Counted from the first letter of the stretch, positions 30,965 through 43,065 are shown. The stretch is DNA of 64,000 nucleotides from Candidula unifasciata (GCA_905116865.2 CAJHNH020000236.1:255501-319500); one strand, 5' to 3'. A program made the numbers and translations. Notes: generated from the sequence alone by a model not told the origin.

Positions 30965-31240
30965 AGTTTTTACTTCTTTTTCTTCTTTATGTCAGGTGGA
31001 AAGTCCTGATTGTTCATCCATTTGGACTCTGGCTGTATGCCAGGGCCTGACTTTGGCATGTACATCCGTTTTACTACCTTTTTTGTGAGCAGCTATTGAT
31101 TCTTGCCGCTTGGGCAGATGCACTCTGACTTCGAGGAAAGCTCCTTTTTAGTCGCCTTCTACGACATGCTTGCTGGGGAGGCAGTGGGTCTATTCTTGTT
31201 TTCCCCAAAATGGGGCCCCGGAACCCACAGGGAATCAATT
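30965..31240 (-). mobile_element. SINE-2A copy
   Basis: Plus strand complement shows TTCTTTTTCTTCTTT, AAAGTCCTGATTGTTC, ACGACATGCTTGCTGGGGAG and AAAATGGGGCCCCGGAACCC. Near full length. The block A2 paralogue shows no SINE at this position. Confidence 0.8.
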
Positions 31241-31289
31241 TTACAAACTTTTTAAAAGAGTTAAAGTGGAACATGTGATTTATTGAAAT

Positions 31290-32015
31290 TAGGAAAGAAA
31301 ATAGGAGAAGATTCTTGACAGCCCTTCATGATTACATAGAAGGGTGGTCAACATACAAGCTGGCGATGCATGCTGTTTGAGATTATAATATGTGTAAAAG
31401 CAGTAACACCATCATCGGTGAATGCACTTGGTGATGATAAGGACATTTCATGAAATGTGGACCTATTTTTTGTTACTTCTATTCGCTGGGTTTATTTTGC
31501 ATTTGATTTTGGTAGTAAGACAGGAGAGCAATGTTAGGAAATTCCAGATCATTAATGTGCTCTCAGTGAGCAGACATGCTTTAGTAAAAGTCTCTAAATA
31601 GCCTTCTTCTATAGTTACCACCATGTCCACCATGGTCAGACTACCCGTGATTCTCGCTGTGACCTGAGATCTAAAAACCAATTAATTCTGCAAATTCCCA
31701 ATAGACCTATTTGTGTAATCGACTACATCACCATCAGAAGAATTATCAAATATTAAGGTCTGAACTGCCTTCTTATTTTATTCTTTGCATTCTAACCCCA
31801 GCCTGATGTACATTGAAAAATAAAGATACAAGACTTCTTTGCCACATACTCAGTCTTAAATTGTTTTATATGGTGAATAATGTCCTCCTTGATCTATCAA
31901 GGATTTTCATCTCTGGCCAAATCAATGCCGCAACACCAGTATGCCAAATGGCACATTAATAAATTATTTTTTATTTTCCTTTTAAACTATAATGTGAGAC
32001 CTTAGCTTGCTGTGA
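31290..32015 (+). repeat. Segmental-duplication block B2
   Basis: Collinear with 18685-19860, beginning with a degenerate RTE 3' end (GAGAAGATTCTTGACAG at 31303-31320) and ending TATAATGTGAGACC. It lies on the same side of, and at a similar distance from, gene copy B as block A2 does from copy A. Confidence 0.7.
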
Positions 32016-32243
32016 GTGTTGTCATAGAGATACATTGGTCTGAAGTAAAGAATCTTAGGAAAAATGGTGATAGTCACTGGGATGTCAGTTTACACCAGTT
32101 ACCAGTGGCACTGACACAGAGAACTCATGGAATCATTGTTAATGTGCTGAATAATAATAATAATTTGCTGAATTGTAATATATTTTACATAATATTATAT
32201 GCATAAACACAAATTTAAAAATAGAAATCTACATGGTTGGGGT

Positions 32244-32359
32244 GGGGGGGGGGGGGGGGGGTGTAGCCGAGCTTGTCAGCTTATAAGAAAGAAGGAAAGA
32301 ACTACTTCAGAAATATAATTTTTTTTTTAAGGGGGGGGGGGGGGGGGGGGGGGGGGGGG
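32244..32359. repeat. Two poly-G tracts (about 18 and 29)
   Basis: G runs at about 32244-32261 and 32331-32359, separated by unique sequence. After them, 32380-32560 holds a weakly tRNA-like stretch (TATTTGAATT on the minus strand) but no clear family match. Confidence 0.85.
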
Positions 32360-32629
32360 TCAAGTGACTAAGCCTGCAAGTTTTGGTGCAGTTGCTAGTC
32401 ACCTTTACTACAAACAACATTTCCTGGTATCAGTTTTAATTCAGGATCAGCCAGCCAATCCCTTTATCGAAAATTCAAATACGCGACCACCAAGCAAGAA
32501 AGCTAGCCACTTTGTTCTTTGGCCCCTGAAAAAAGCATGTTTTCAGGAATGACGTAACTTTCTAGCCCAGCAGTTGCTACTTAAAACTGAACATTTATGT
32601 AGGAGTTGAGCTGAGTTGAGTTGATTCAA

Positions 32630-34215
32630 GAACCGACATCACAACACTCGGGGCATTCCCATAAGAGCTTCGTCCCCATCTCCAGCAGCCAGAGCAGAGT
32701 TCCAATACTAATGGTGCCAGTAGCATTCTGATTAAACGTCCATCTTGCCTTTTCTCTGAGCCTCGAGCATCTGCTAGAACACCTCGTCACTCCCCACTGC
32801 ATCAATATCACCAGACTGTGGTGATCCATCTGCACCTCAGAACTGCACAGGCCCTCCCACAAGGCACTAACCACGTCTGCCTTATCATGCATCAGATTTC
32901 CACCAAGTTGTGCAGAGCCAGTCAGTCTGTCAGCCTGATCATTTCCCAACACACTGGCGTATCCCGGAGAAAAAATCCAGACAGTATTCCACACCCGTGT
33001 CCTCCGCAGTGAAGCATGCCACTCTGCACAAAGCATTCCTGTCCTGACCTTCCTCAGCATGCTTTCTAAGTCAATTGCAATCACCATGTGTTTATGTGTG
33101 TGTGTGTCGTGTTCTCTAACCAGCGGAAAGCTGCAGTGACCGCCTCCACCTCCATTCTTAAGCTGGATGTTGTGGCATCATATGCTAGGCTCTCCTGCAC
33201 CAAACTTTTGCTAACAAAAAACCCCAAGCCCTTCTTTATTGTGTCTTGACACTGAACCCTCTATGTAAATATTCAAATCCTCTGAGCGAGCACTATCTTG
33301 AATTAATCGCTGAATGTCCACCTCCATGGCACCTGCTGGCCAATCTCTGCATTCCTGACTCAATGGGATTATGACCCTACACAAGTCTGACTGTTCAGGT
33401 GGCACTTTGACCCACTCCTCTCCTCGTCTTACGTTCTCAAGGATGCAAACCTGTCTGATTGTGTCTTCTGCCTGAGTCATTCATGACTTCCCTCTTATCA
33501 GCCGCTTAAGTGCGCACAGAGCTTCGTGCAAAGGGTGATCTGGGTCTGCAGCTACTGTGAGAAATGATTTTTGCCTGCAGCACCTTGTGCCTACCTACAA
33601 CAGTCGGCAAACCAAGGATGTATTGCATACACATCACCTTAGCTGCGTTCTGTATGCGCTCTAGTTTGTCCATCTGATTCTTTGAGACGGTAAGCAGTCC
33701 CAGGTCACAATTAACCACTAACAGGATCAGGTACTGATATAGTTTGAAAAGCATTCTCTGCTCTGTGTCAATTGCAGCCATAGTCTTAAGATTGCGGCAT
33801 CTTGTTGCAATACTCTCCATGTGAACCTTAAAGGACAGGCTCCTGTCAAATCTAATTCCCAGATACTTCAGTTTGCTCTCTCTGTTGACTTTTCTACCAT
33901 CTATCGTGCGACTTGAGACATTAGCTCTAACGATACTGTTGTCCAGAGAACACCACAAAACAGACGCCTTTTTCGAGTGGACGACAGCCCTAATTTCTGT
34001 TCACCACTCAGTCACTTTGTATACTGTCGCTTTTAGCTCGCGGGCTGTTTGTTCCCTCTCTTCCCCCTGCCTTTATGCAAGTATATCATCTGCAAAAGTC
34101 AGTATCATTCTAACTCCTGGTGTTTCTCGGCTTGCAATCTTGCTCGTATACACGTTAAAGAGCACAGGCGAGATGGCGGATTCCTGTGGCAGACCTGGGG
34201 CCAAACTGCATGGTT
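32630..34215 (-). mobile_element. LINE-A, longest copy: RT catalytic region to 3' end
   Basis: Minus strand reads LPQESAISPVLFNVYTSKI, then ILTFADDILAY, the reverse-transcriptase active-site FADD box. WCSLDNSIVRANV, KLKYLGIRFDRSLSFKVHM, KLERIQNAAKVMC and YILGLPTVVGRHKVLQAK follow, then a RNase H region and the CPECCDVG end near 32635. Several frameshifts and stops interrupt it. The 5' part (endonuclease, ORF1) is absent, so the copy is 5'-truncated near 34215. Confidence 0.88.
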
Positions 34216-34259
34216 CTTAGGTCCATGAGCCCAGTCGGAGAAAAACCCGACGTGAATTT

Positions 34260-34830
34260 ATATAGGAAACACTAAAGATTTATTTGACACTGAAGTAAAA
34301 GAAGCTAAATTTGAGTAAGTACGCCATAAAATAACATGTTACAGAAGTAGTCTAAGCGAGGAAACAAAACGTCAAAGTAAGTAAGTCTAACAACTGACAA
34401 AGACAACATAATTTAAAAGTATGAGTTAAGTCAGGGCTATTCTACTATGTTTACTCCAAGGCCAAAATGTTAAAATTGGGGATTGTCACGGGCAAGAAGC
34501 CCGACCACCGGCGTAAAAAGATCACTACTACAATACAACTGCCAAGGATCCACGGGCCACTTGTTGGACCTCTGCGAGCCCGAATTGGGTCGTGGGCCGC
34601 CAGTTGAAAAGCGTTGAGGTAGATGGTATAAAGAGTTAGCATACTATAGTAAACTAGTTGAGAATTAAGAGGACTGACGTTAATAACACAAAGATTATAA
34701 GTACCTTTTGTCTTGCACGGCCACCCGTGCATGACGACACCAGTTTTATTAACTAACACATGATCTGAAATAGAATTGTAAACATATGTATATGTATATG
34801 TAAAGAAGCCAATCTCAATGGCAAGGCAAA
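34260..34830. repeat. Dispersed repeat, pair of 21545-22150, split by hAT
   Basis: Flanks 34260-34431 and 34617-34830 together match the uninterrupted copy at 21545-22150. The junction words are ATGAGTTAAGT on the left and TAGATGGTATAAAGAGTTAG on the right. Confidence 0.7.
34432..34616. mobile_element. Small nonautonomous hAT-like insertion (185 bp)
   Basis: Left end CAGGGCTATTCTACT and the complement of the right end, CAACGCTTTTCAACTGG, form imperfect inverted repeats. The 8-bp flanks (AGTTAAGT, AGGTAGAT) agree at only five positions, but the empty paralogue supports insertion here. Confidence 0.6.
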
Positions 34831-34869
34831 TTTCTAACATTGTTATCAAAATATATTACCAAACAGCAC

Positions 34870-35800
34870 TTCTGTCTGTTGAGTGATATGTTGATTGTCA
34901 CTGCACCCTTTCCTCTATTAAGTGATTTGCTCATTATCTCTGCACCATTACTCACCTCTTTCGAGTGATATGTTCATTGTCACTGCACCCTTACCTCTGT
35001 TGAGTGATATGTTCATTGTCACTGCACCCTTACCTCTGTTGAGTGATATGTTCATTGTCACTGCACCCTTACCTCTGTTGAGTGATATGTTTCATTGTCA
35101 CTGCACCCTTACCTCTGTTGAGTGATATGTTTCATTGTCACTGCACCCTTACCTCTGTTGAGTGATATGTTCATTGTCACTGCACCCTTACCTCTGTTGA
35201 GTGATATGTTCATTGTCACTGCACCCTTACCTCTGTTGAGTGATATGTTCATTGTCACTGCACCCTTACCTCTGTTGAGTGATATGTTCATTGTCACTGC
35301 ACCCTTACCTCTGTTGAGTGATATGTTCATTGTCACTGCACCCTTACCTCTGTTGAGTGATATGTTCATTGTCACTTCACCATTACTCATCTTTGTTGAG
35401 TGATTTGTTCCTTATCACTGCACTGTTACTGACCTCTATTTAATTATATATCATTATCAGTTGCACTTTTACTTATCCCTTTTGATTGATCGGTTTATTA
35501 TCACTGCAACACTGCTCACCTCTATCGAGTCACATGTTCATTATCACTTCACTCTTACTCATCTTCATTAAATTATATCTACCTTATCACTGCACCATTA
35601 CTGATTTATGTTGAGTGGTATGTTCATTATGACTGAACCATTACTCCCTTCATTAAGTGCCATGTTCATTATCAGTTGCATTTTAACTCACCTCTGGTGA
35701 GTGAAGGATTTATTAACACTGCACCATTAATTTTTTTTTTTAGTGAGCTGTGTATTATCATAGCACCATTATTCACATCGGCTGTCATCTTTTATGTGTG
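34870..35800. repeat. 39-bp minisatellite
   Basis: Unit GAGTGATATGTTCATTGTCA plus CTGCACCCTTACCTCTGTT. About ten nearly identical units lie between 34960 and 35370; two have one extra T. Older, diverged units of variable length run on to about 35800. Because 39 is a multiple of three, both strands stay open across the array, which produces false proteins. Confidence 0.95.
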
Positions 35801-35812
35801 TATTATCAGTGC

Positions 35813-36090
35813 ATCAGGAGCTCACATGGCTAGACAATAGCTTGCTGGCCTGAAGTGCGCGAGTTCTAATCCGTATTGAGTCAGACCCCACCCCCTCCCC
35901 GCCCCCTTCCCCACCCCCTTGAAATGAACGTTATTGTCTCGTCAGCCTAGCCTAATCTAATTACTAGGTAAAGTCCTGGGAAGTAAAGGCAGCTGATGTG
36001 ATGTTGAATACATCACTCATCGAGTGTCGATTGGTCAGCATCATATACCTGATGCGTCACTGGCATGAATAGGGTCTTTCATCCTTAAAA
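35813..36090 (+). mobile_element. SINE-1 copy
   Basis: GCTCACATGGCTAGACAATA, a box-B-like GAGTTCTAATCC, CTGGGAAGTAAAGGCAGC, GTGTCGATTGGTC and CCTGATGCGTCACTGGCATG match the SINE-1 reference. A C-rich insert interrupts it at 35889-35920. Confidence 0.75.
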
Positions 36091-36311
36091 AGTTTTTTTT
36101 TTTAACCAGTGCACCATTTCTTTTATTACGAAATAGTTAAAATTCTAGAAGATCGCCTTAACGCACTAGGTTTTATCCAATAGGGCTTGGTCTTACGCCA
36201 CAGAACGACTGGTCGCTTGCCGAGGGTGTTACACAGAAGACAAACTCTATACTTTTTGCAACGATCTCCGGGAATGTCCGTAAAATTGAGCTGAACGACG
36301 CGCCAATGAAA

Positions 36312-36575
36312 TTAACTAGTAAACTGTGGATCATTACTTGTTGTGGATTGTCCAAACCCTGTTCCTCTGCTTTCACTAATTCCAAGAATATGCAGTTTAT
36401 TGTTCTGCATTTCTTTAATTACTTGGGCGGTTTTGGTCGTTTCAAACATGGTTCTTACATTCCAGAAGCCAATTCTCAATTTGGTTTTGACATCCAGCAG
36501 ACTTGTTTTCACATCATGGTCTTCCTTTCGGCTTTCACCCATGTTGTTCATGCTGACAGAGGGACTCTGTCCCAA
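36312..36575 (-). mobile_element. RTE-type LINE endonuclease N-terminus
   Basis: Minus strand reads KTKLRIGFWNVRTMFETTK, AQVIKEMQNNKLHILGISE, the first strands of an apurinic-type endonuclease (FWNVRT and GISES motifs) as in RTE/CR1 elements. It is the only 5' LINE piece in the window and is broken off after about 90 residues. Confidence 0.82.
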
Positions 36576-36639
36576 GACCGCCGGACATTTAGAGCACTTA
36601 TTTCCTCTTGAAGTTTTAGCAATGTTGTAGATTTTTTTT

Positions 36640-36962
36640 TACAGGGCAGAGCTGTCAACACTGTGCCCAACCCCAGAGCCTGGAGGACCGGGATGATAAC
36701 CAAGAGAAGATGGAAATGGCTTGGCCACGTTATGAGAATGAATCCTGATATACCTGCCAAAACATCTCTCACATGGACACCAGAGGGAAAGAGAAAACAG
36801 GGGCGCCCAAAAACAACATGGAGACGAACGATGAAAAGTGACCTGAGTGCGGCATCTTTGACATGGAAAACTGCACTGAATATTGCACAGGACAGGAAAG
36901 CATGGAAAGTCCTCTCTGAAGCCTCATGTGCCACTAGGCATAACGAGAACTGATGATGATGA
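36640..36962 (+). mobile_element. RTE-type LINE 3' end
   Basis: Plus strand reads KRRWKWLGHVMRMNPDIPAK, WTPEGKRKQGRPKTTWRRTM, and ends NEN, then TGATGATGATGATA. It is the intact C-terminal tail of an RTE-like reverse transcriptase. Confidence 0.88.
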
Positions 36963-37279
36963 TATGGATCATTGGAAATGCTCTACTTGACCTGATATAT
37001 GTTCAAAATTAATATAATATCCTGTGTCAATTTCACTTCTGCAAGGTTACCTGGTATATGGTCAGTATTAAGCACCGTGTCATTACTCACCCCCTACACA
37101 GAGACCTGGCATAAGTGAATCTTTCTTATTAATTAACTAGTACAGTTTGCATCACAGGCTATGCTCCATTACTCCCCTATACTGGAAAAGCTAAAGTTGC
37201 ATATCAAATCACAACACCCACCGTGGCTTTTGCGTTCCTTGTGCTACCTCCAGTATATTTGGGTGAAGATGAATTTGCG

Positions 37280-37560
37280 GTTAACTCAGATTTATTAATT
37301 CAGTAAAATTGCTAAACGAAGAGTCAGGCTAGAAAACTGCTAAGCGTTGTATCTTCAAGTTCTGAGGTAAAAATATCAAGGTTGTTGGCGGCAGAACCTT
37401 TTATAGTAGCCTCCAGCCAATAAGATATCTTATCTTTCGCTGGCTTAAGCCAAGGGGAAACTCCCTGATCTTATTTAATATTACGCGAATTACAGGAACG
37501 ATTAATTGAAACTTCGCGTAAACAACTTGAAAATGAAACCGATATAGCGGCTGATTGTTG
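37280..37560. repeat. Dispersed repeat, pair of 25600-25870
   Basis: TGGCTTAAGCCAAGGGGAAA, CTCCCTGATCTTATTTAATA and GAAAATGAAACCGAT align with the other copy. Confidence 0.6.
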
Positions 37561-37619
37561 GATCTATCAGTTTGTTCACTCTGGACTCTGCAAGCAAAGT
37601 CATATCTCAGAGTAGCTGC

Positions 37620-38720
37620 GGACAAGAGGCACCTCTTGCATGAAACACTCGGTAGAGCTAAGGGTCACAGATTAAAAAGAGGAAATTCTTGGATGGGGCA
37701 AGCTGAAGACACAATCAGACATGTGTGATTTAGGCAAGGAGAGAAGTAGGTCAAAGTGTCCGATCAGGTTTCAGACTTGTGTAGGGTTCTAATCACTTAG
37801 GGTCGTGAGTGCAGGGACTGGCCAGCTTGTGCTGCAGAATCAAAAGTTCAAAAAATGATTCCCGCCCAGGTGATGTTATTGTCTACACAGATGGCTCTGT
37901 GTTGAGGGGTAGACTAAGTGCATGAGGGTTGCTAGCGAAGGCGAGTGGACGTCGCTTGGTGCATCAAAGCCTGGCATATGATATCACAACGTCTAGTTTG
38001 AGAATGGAGGTGGAGGCAGTCACTGGCTTGAGAATCAGCTGTACACACATGCCGTCATTGTAACTGACTCACAGAGCATGCTGAGAAAGGTGGAGAAAGG
38101 CATACTCCGTGGAGAATGGTAAGCATCACTTCAGAGGTTCCGGGTAGTTAGCATACTTTGGATATTTTCTACTTGTCATGTCTGTGTTAGGAAATAAGCA
38201 GGTAGATAGATTGGCAGGTCCTGCGCCACTTGGCTATAAACTGACAAGCTGGATGTTGCGGGAGCCCTTTGGGAGCGAGTGAACAGTGCCGAGTTACAAG
38301 GGGATCAGGCCGACGCTCGACACTCAGGGGAAAGACTGACTGACTGACTGACTGACTTTCTACCCCACCAGGACATCACACAAGCGATAAACACCCGATG
38401 ACACAAAGTGCCACCATGCGGATGAGGATCGCCGTGGAGAGGTCCCAGAAACCGCGTTCAGACATCTGGCCATATCTATGGCCTGCCTATATTGCGGCCC
38501 CTGGCAAAAGCCAGAGTAGGGCTTCAAATGACAAAAAATTTCGTCCTGAAAAGGACGAAACTTGATAATTTTTTAAGGGGAAAGACGAGACGGATGTACA
38601 GTCAGACAGTTACTTGAACCATCGAAATTGGAACTCTTCGCTTGCTGCTGTAGATGGGGACGGAGCGATTATGGGGGTGTACTGACTGCTGTGATGTTGA
38701 TTCCTAAATCAATATACCAT
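37620..38720 (+). mobile_element. LINE-A RNase H and 3' end, split by SINE-5
   Basis: Degenerate plus-strand copy: GDVIVYTDGSVLRGR (about 37870), AYDITTSSLRMEVEAV, VIVTDSQSMLRKVEKG, then the 3' tail resuming after the SINE-5 at 38577. Many frameshifts. Confidence 0.8.
38337..38576 (-). mobile_element. SINE-5 copy, intact ends
   Basis: Flanked by a perfect 10-bp duplication GGGGAAAGAC (38327-38336 and 38577-38586). The plus strand begins with (TGAC)n, so the 3' tail on the minus strand is (GTCA)n. The far end carries the stem-loop TTTCGTCCT, GAAA, AGGACGAAA (plus-strand reading), then CTTGATAATTTTTTAA. Confidence 0.93.
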
Positions 38721-38744
38721 GATGCATAGGTTCTGTTTCTGACC

Positions 38745-38935
38745 GCAGAGAAAATGGCCAGGTTTATCCAACATTCGTCCAAAAAGCTAAACTAGCGGTG
38801 ATTCAGTTTCTTTCATTTGAAGGATGTTGTCTAATGGAATTTCTAAGAATGTAGGCAACAAATTGAAACAAATATCTGTCGAAGACGACAGTGTCAGAGT
38901 GGCACGGATATTTCGGAAAGGGCGTGGGTACACAA
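38745..38935 (+). mobile_element. Possible mariner-like transposase fragment
   Basis: Plus strand reads KAKLAVIQFLSFEGCCLMEF, then LSKTTVSEWHGYFGKGV with an in-frame stop between them. The order resembles the N-terminal helix-turn-helix of mariner-type transposases (IQFL..EG..., TV.EWH..F..G). No terminal repeats were found. Confidence 0.4.
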
Positions 38936-38939
38936 CAAA

Positions 38940-39779
38940 TCTTTCACAGTCGGATCAAGCACATATTGTTGCAACAGGAAACCGGTTTCAAAGCATATTT
39001 TAATTGGCACAAGAATTCCATATGTCAGGACAGTTCAAAAATTTTTTTGTACGAAACTGCAATATCGGAAGATGTGTATTGCGGATGTTTACCGACCACA
39101 AAAAGAAGGAACGCATTCGATGGTATTTGAACCACTTGATGCATTATGCAGCGAAGGATAATGCATTTTTTCCCCCCGTATAATGGCAGGTGACAAATCA
39201 GGTGTCACCGCTTTGTCCCAAGCAGCAAAAGAGGGTGCATGTGATGGAAGTATACTGTATCAACAAAAGAAGGGGTTGGGGAGGGGGGGGGTCAAGTTAC
39301 AGGTGTCTACTGTAAATGCTGAGCGCAGTGATTTTAAACCATGAATGGCTAATGTTATCAGACATTTAAACAACTGATGTCAACATCAAATTTACTCACA
39401 AGAAACTCAAGACAAGCTGCATAAAACTATAAAATACAAACGTCTTGGCATCCTTTCTCGAGTGTGATTGTGTTGCACCATAACTCTCGTCTGTATGATG
39501 CAATGATTGTGCAGGATGCGTTAGCAGGGAAAAGTGACAGATTCTGCAAGACTCAGCCAATAGTCCTAATTTATCGCTATGTAATTTCCATTTGTTTGGA
39601 CCTCTCAACATAAGCTATCAAGGGGCAACGATTTCACACAGATGCAGACATAATGAACGCGGTGAACACGTGTTTTAGTGAGCAACCACTATCTTGTTTG
39701 CGTACAGAATTCGCCGCCTACCTAAGCAATGGTACACTTGCCTGAATGCTTACGGTGACATTTTCTGATCAATCCGTCA
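38940..39779. other. Unassigned interval
   Basis: No gene recognised. It contains a G-rich stretch at 39275-39292 and short frames without motifs. Confidence 0.4.
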
Positions 39780-40120
39780 TCATCATCATCATCATCAATG
39801 TCCACTTCTGCCGTTACACGTTGTTGGGGGGGGGGGGGGGGGGTGTTTGCGATTCATTGCTTGTTGTGCAACAATGGCTATTGTCATTCCGTGTCGATTT
39901 AGTAGCTCTTTAATATTATCAATTCATATTCTCCTAGGGCGGCCTCTTGTTTTTACTTCATATCTTTTCATGTGTAGCACCTACATTGGTAATTATTCTG
40001 GCTGCATTCTTACTAAATGACCAAATCATTAGATCTTCTGTTTCTCAATGAATTTTCTGCATGTTGTTGTTCCTACTGTCTGTCTGATAATATCATTTCT
40101 AACTTTGTCTTGGATAACAA
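39780..40120 (-). mobile_element. LINE RT 3' end with poly-G insertion
   Basis: Minus strand: RKFIEKQKI, WFGHLVRMQPE, KTRGRPRRI, followed by a G18 run (39826-39843 in plus sense) and a (GATGAT)n tail (39778-39796). Stops interrupt it. Confidence 0.75.
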
Positions 40121-40127
40121 CGCTTTG

Positions 40128-40290
40128 TTTCTTCTTTTTCTTCTTTGCGTTCACCGGCTGTAAACTCCGACGGAAAGTTCTGGTTGTTTGTCTACCTCTG
40201 GACTTAAGTCTTGTTCCAGAACCCGAGTGTTTAATTTTGCTGCACCCAGTGATGTTTCTTTCATGCTTTATAATAAAGGCACTGAAACAG
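40128..40290 (-). mobile_element. SINE-2A, 3' part
   Basis: TTCTTCTTTGCGTTCACCGG, CTGTAAACTCCGACGG and AAAGTTCTGGTTGTTTGTC give the tail and 3' body of the family in reverse. Confidence 0.75.
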
Positions 40291-40439
40291 GGTACAAAAT
40301 GAATGATTCTGGTGTGTGCGCGCGCGTTTGTATGTGTGTGTGTTTACGTGTGAAATTGTAATAGAAGAAACAATCATCCCACAAAGTTAAAAAAGGAAAT
40401 AAATGTGTCTCTATATTGTACTTTTATTTTTTTTTAAAC

Positions 40440-40925
40440 ATGTTCCTGACGAGAATTATTTCTTGGAAAAGACCGATTACGTAATTTTGGCGATGTTTAC
40501 TTTGCCATACATGGCCATTACTCTACAATGCTACTTATACACTGAGGGGAGTCGAGAAGGGAAACTCGTATCTTGCTGCCTATAATATTTGTTATCTTTG
40601 AAGGTTTATCATATTTTCTTGTATCTTTTGCCAGCTAGTGCCCTGGTCTCGCTAATGCGATAATAACAGCTTTTGTCCCAACACTATGTCTATGTAGGTT
40701 ATATAGTCAGCCAAGACGAAAGTGCTCCATTTCATAATCTTCGTGTGCGTCAGTAACACTTAAATCTCTTCTTCCTCCTTCTTATTCGCCCTAAAATGAC
40801 AGCTGACAAGCTGTGTTGTGGTTTACATCTAGGCTGCGATATCTGCATTTTAAAGCCTTCTACGACCTGTTGATTTAGGGAAAGTTGGTCTATTCTCCCA
40901 CTTTTCCCCATCCACAATGTCTCTG
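40440..40925. repeat. Dispersed repeat, pair of 26020-26488, with SINE-2B end
   Basis: See 26020-26488 for shared words. From 40820 it continues GTGTTGTGGTTTACATCTAG, GCTGCGATATCTGC, then CCTTCTACGACCTGTTG and CCCCATCCACAATG, i.e. the 5' module of SINE-2. Confidence 0.6.
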
Positions 40926-40984
40926 AATCTGTACCGAGGGCGTTATATTACTGTTGATTTTCCACCACTAATCTTGTATCTTCT

Positions 40985-41225
40985 AATATGTAGAAGCTGA
41001 AATATTTTAGTCATATCAAACGCCTTGGAAAAATAACAGAAGGCATGCAACGAAAAACCAGGAGCAGGGGCCGACCAACACATAGATGAGCACATGCTTT
41101 AAGTAACTTTTTGAAAAAAAAAAAAAAAAACACGAGGCGGGAGAGCTGGCGAGAGACCCAGTTTCTTTCTGGCCGACCGTGATGCGAGCGATGTTCTGCA
41201 AAGGGCCTGCTACACGATGATGATG
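40985..41225 (+). mobile_element. LINE RT 3' end with poly-A insertion
   Basis: Reads KYFSHIKRLGKI, RSRGRPTHR, then an A17 run (41114-41130) that breaks the frame, and ends GCCTGCTACACGATGATGATG. Related to 23925-24240. Confidence 0.75.
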
Positions 41226-43060
41226 ACAATGACAATTTTCCCCTGCGTTCTTTCGCGGACAACTAATCGAGAGAATAAGGTGCCCTCTTTCTCTCAACTA
41301 ATGTTATAAGGTGTGGATTCCGTGGACTCACTGGTATGAAACAAATGAGTTTTGTCCCATCGCTTGGTATCAATTATGGCCTAGATACCACCACGAGGGC
41401 CCATATCGATTACTATCAAGTACATCTGTTTTACTTATTCCTCCTCATGAACTGCAACTTTAAAATTTGGTACACTGTGACTCAATGAGCGCTTGTTGGA
41501 AATCAACCCAGCCGGAACAAATCCCAGATACCGCGATCAACCGTTTGATACCTTAATTTGGAGTAGCAAGCGGTAATGAAGTAACCTGTTGTCAGGTGAA
41601 AGTGGCTGATAACCATTTCAAGAACATTGCTTTGCATTACAGTTGTCCCCTACAGGATTGCTGTCTGCACTATTTACACCTCACGAATGAGAATCCTACC
41701 TGTACAAATCCTGATACGCCCCGTTTAACCGTAAGGGAGGGACCTGAGGAAAATGTCTTCTTCGTGGCGGCGCGATTGACTCTGACTCCCGTCACGTCGT
41801 TGGCACTGTACCAAAATCAATTTAGTGCGACTTTTATCTAAGTACATTTTCGGGGCTTCTATTTGTCACTTCACAAAAGGGCTACAGGCACACACATGTG
41901 AACGTCCTACTCCAGGCAGATTAAAACTACACGTTATTTTTTTTTTAAATAATATTATCCCAATGTCCAAACGCGATTTCCTATAAAAATATATTTAGCA
42001 CCTAGGTGATTTGGCACAGTGCCAGGGAACATTACACGTATTCTTAGGTTTTTGGCCTCTTCTCTAGCAGGTACACTGGACGTAAATTTGCCTAGAAAAA
42101 CCACACAACAGCCAGGGGCTGTTAGGGTTGGTTCTGCAACGTCCTGTAAAGGATACGCAACTAACCTTTAACTTTAGCAGGTACAGAGAAATGTGATCGG
42201 CAAGACCAGACTGAGACTTTGTGAGACTTTCTGGACAAACATAATTTTGTAACACAGTTAATAAGTCTTTTAAACGCCTAGAGGTTGAACCAACCCCATA
42301 TAAGAAGAGATACGGAGACATACACAAAATAACGAAATATTTTACGACGCAATCGTTTTCGTAAAATAAAATTTTTACATTATTATATTATATTTATATT
42401 AATGTCAGATTTAAAAAAAAAAAACTACGGTGTTGCGGGCCATTTATTCTCTTTAGCGTTTTATATTTGCGTGACGCACTTTCGCACTGCAGCCGACACA
42501 CTAATGTGTCGCGATATGTAGTTTTGAAATCTCTGCCATAAGCTAAAATAGAGCTTCCATGCTCCTTGTTTTGCAAAATTGTCACTGGGGAGTCTCACAA
42601 CACACTAGCATGTTTTGTTGTTGTTGTTGTTTGGTTGTTGTTGTTACTGAAGTCACATGACATTTAAAGCTAACGGTACAATTTATATTCAAATTAATGC
42701 ATTTAATAAATTACACACGGATAAATGGAGTGAAGGGGAAACAGGAATGCCAGTTAGGCCTACGTTCGATCTTTGGTACCTAATACAATTGTGATTTTTT
42801 TTCTTTTCTTCCTTTTTCTTAGACCAAAGCGGATTTGTGAGGTTCTACGAGGTATGTTTACCCTATGTCTAAATGCAGCTCTGTTGATCTAATAATAACT
42901 AACTGGCAATATGAGGTCAGCTTAATCAATAGATGCATTGAAAACACGGGTGTATAGAATGAATTGCAGCTCTGCTGCAAATAGAAATGACGCAAGTACT
43001 TGTAAACCAGAGAAAGCATTGGAGAAACACAGACGTCCCGTCTATGCATTTTGAGACCAT
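41226..43060. other. Unassigned interval, 1.8 kb
   Basis: No conserved exon, RNA gene or repeat family could be recognised. A (GTT)n run lies at 42617-42650. An open 81-codon frame at 41596-41841 has no motif and is probably chance. Confidence 0.4.
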
Positions 43061-43065
43061 GTCTT

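Noticed and set aside
34922..35403. Repeat-protein-like frames of 67-93 codons on both strands
   Set aside because: They are the two translations of the 39-bp minisatellite; the period keeps any frame open.
34870..35800. CRISPR array (regular 39-bp repeats)
   Set aside because: There are no unique spacers, and the genome is eukaryotic.
38337..38576. Helitron end (terminal hairpin)
   Set aside because: There is a 10-bp target duplication and no CTRR terminus; Helitrons do not make target duplications, so a retroposon fits better.
41596..41841. 81-codon gene
   Set aside because: No motif, no paralogue, no splice or polyadenylation context; chance frame length for this composition.
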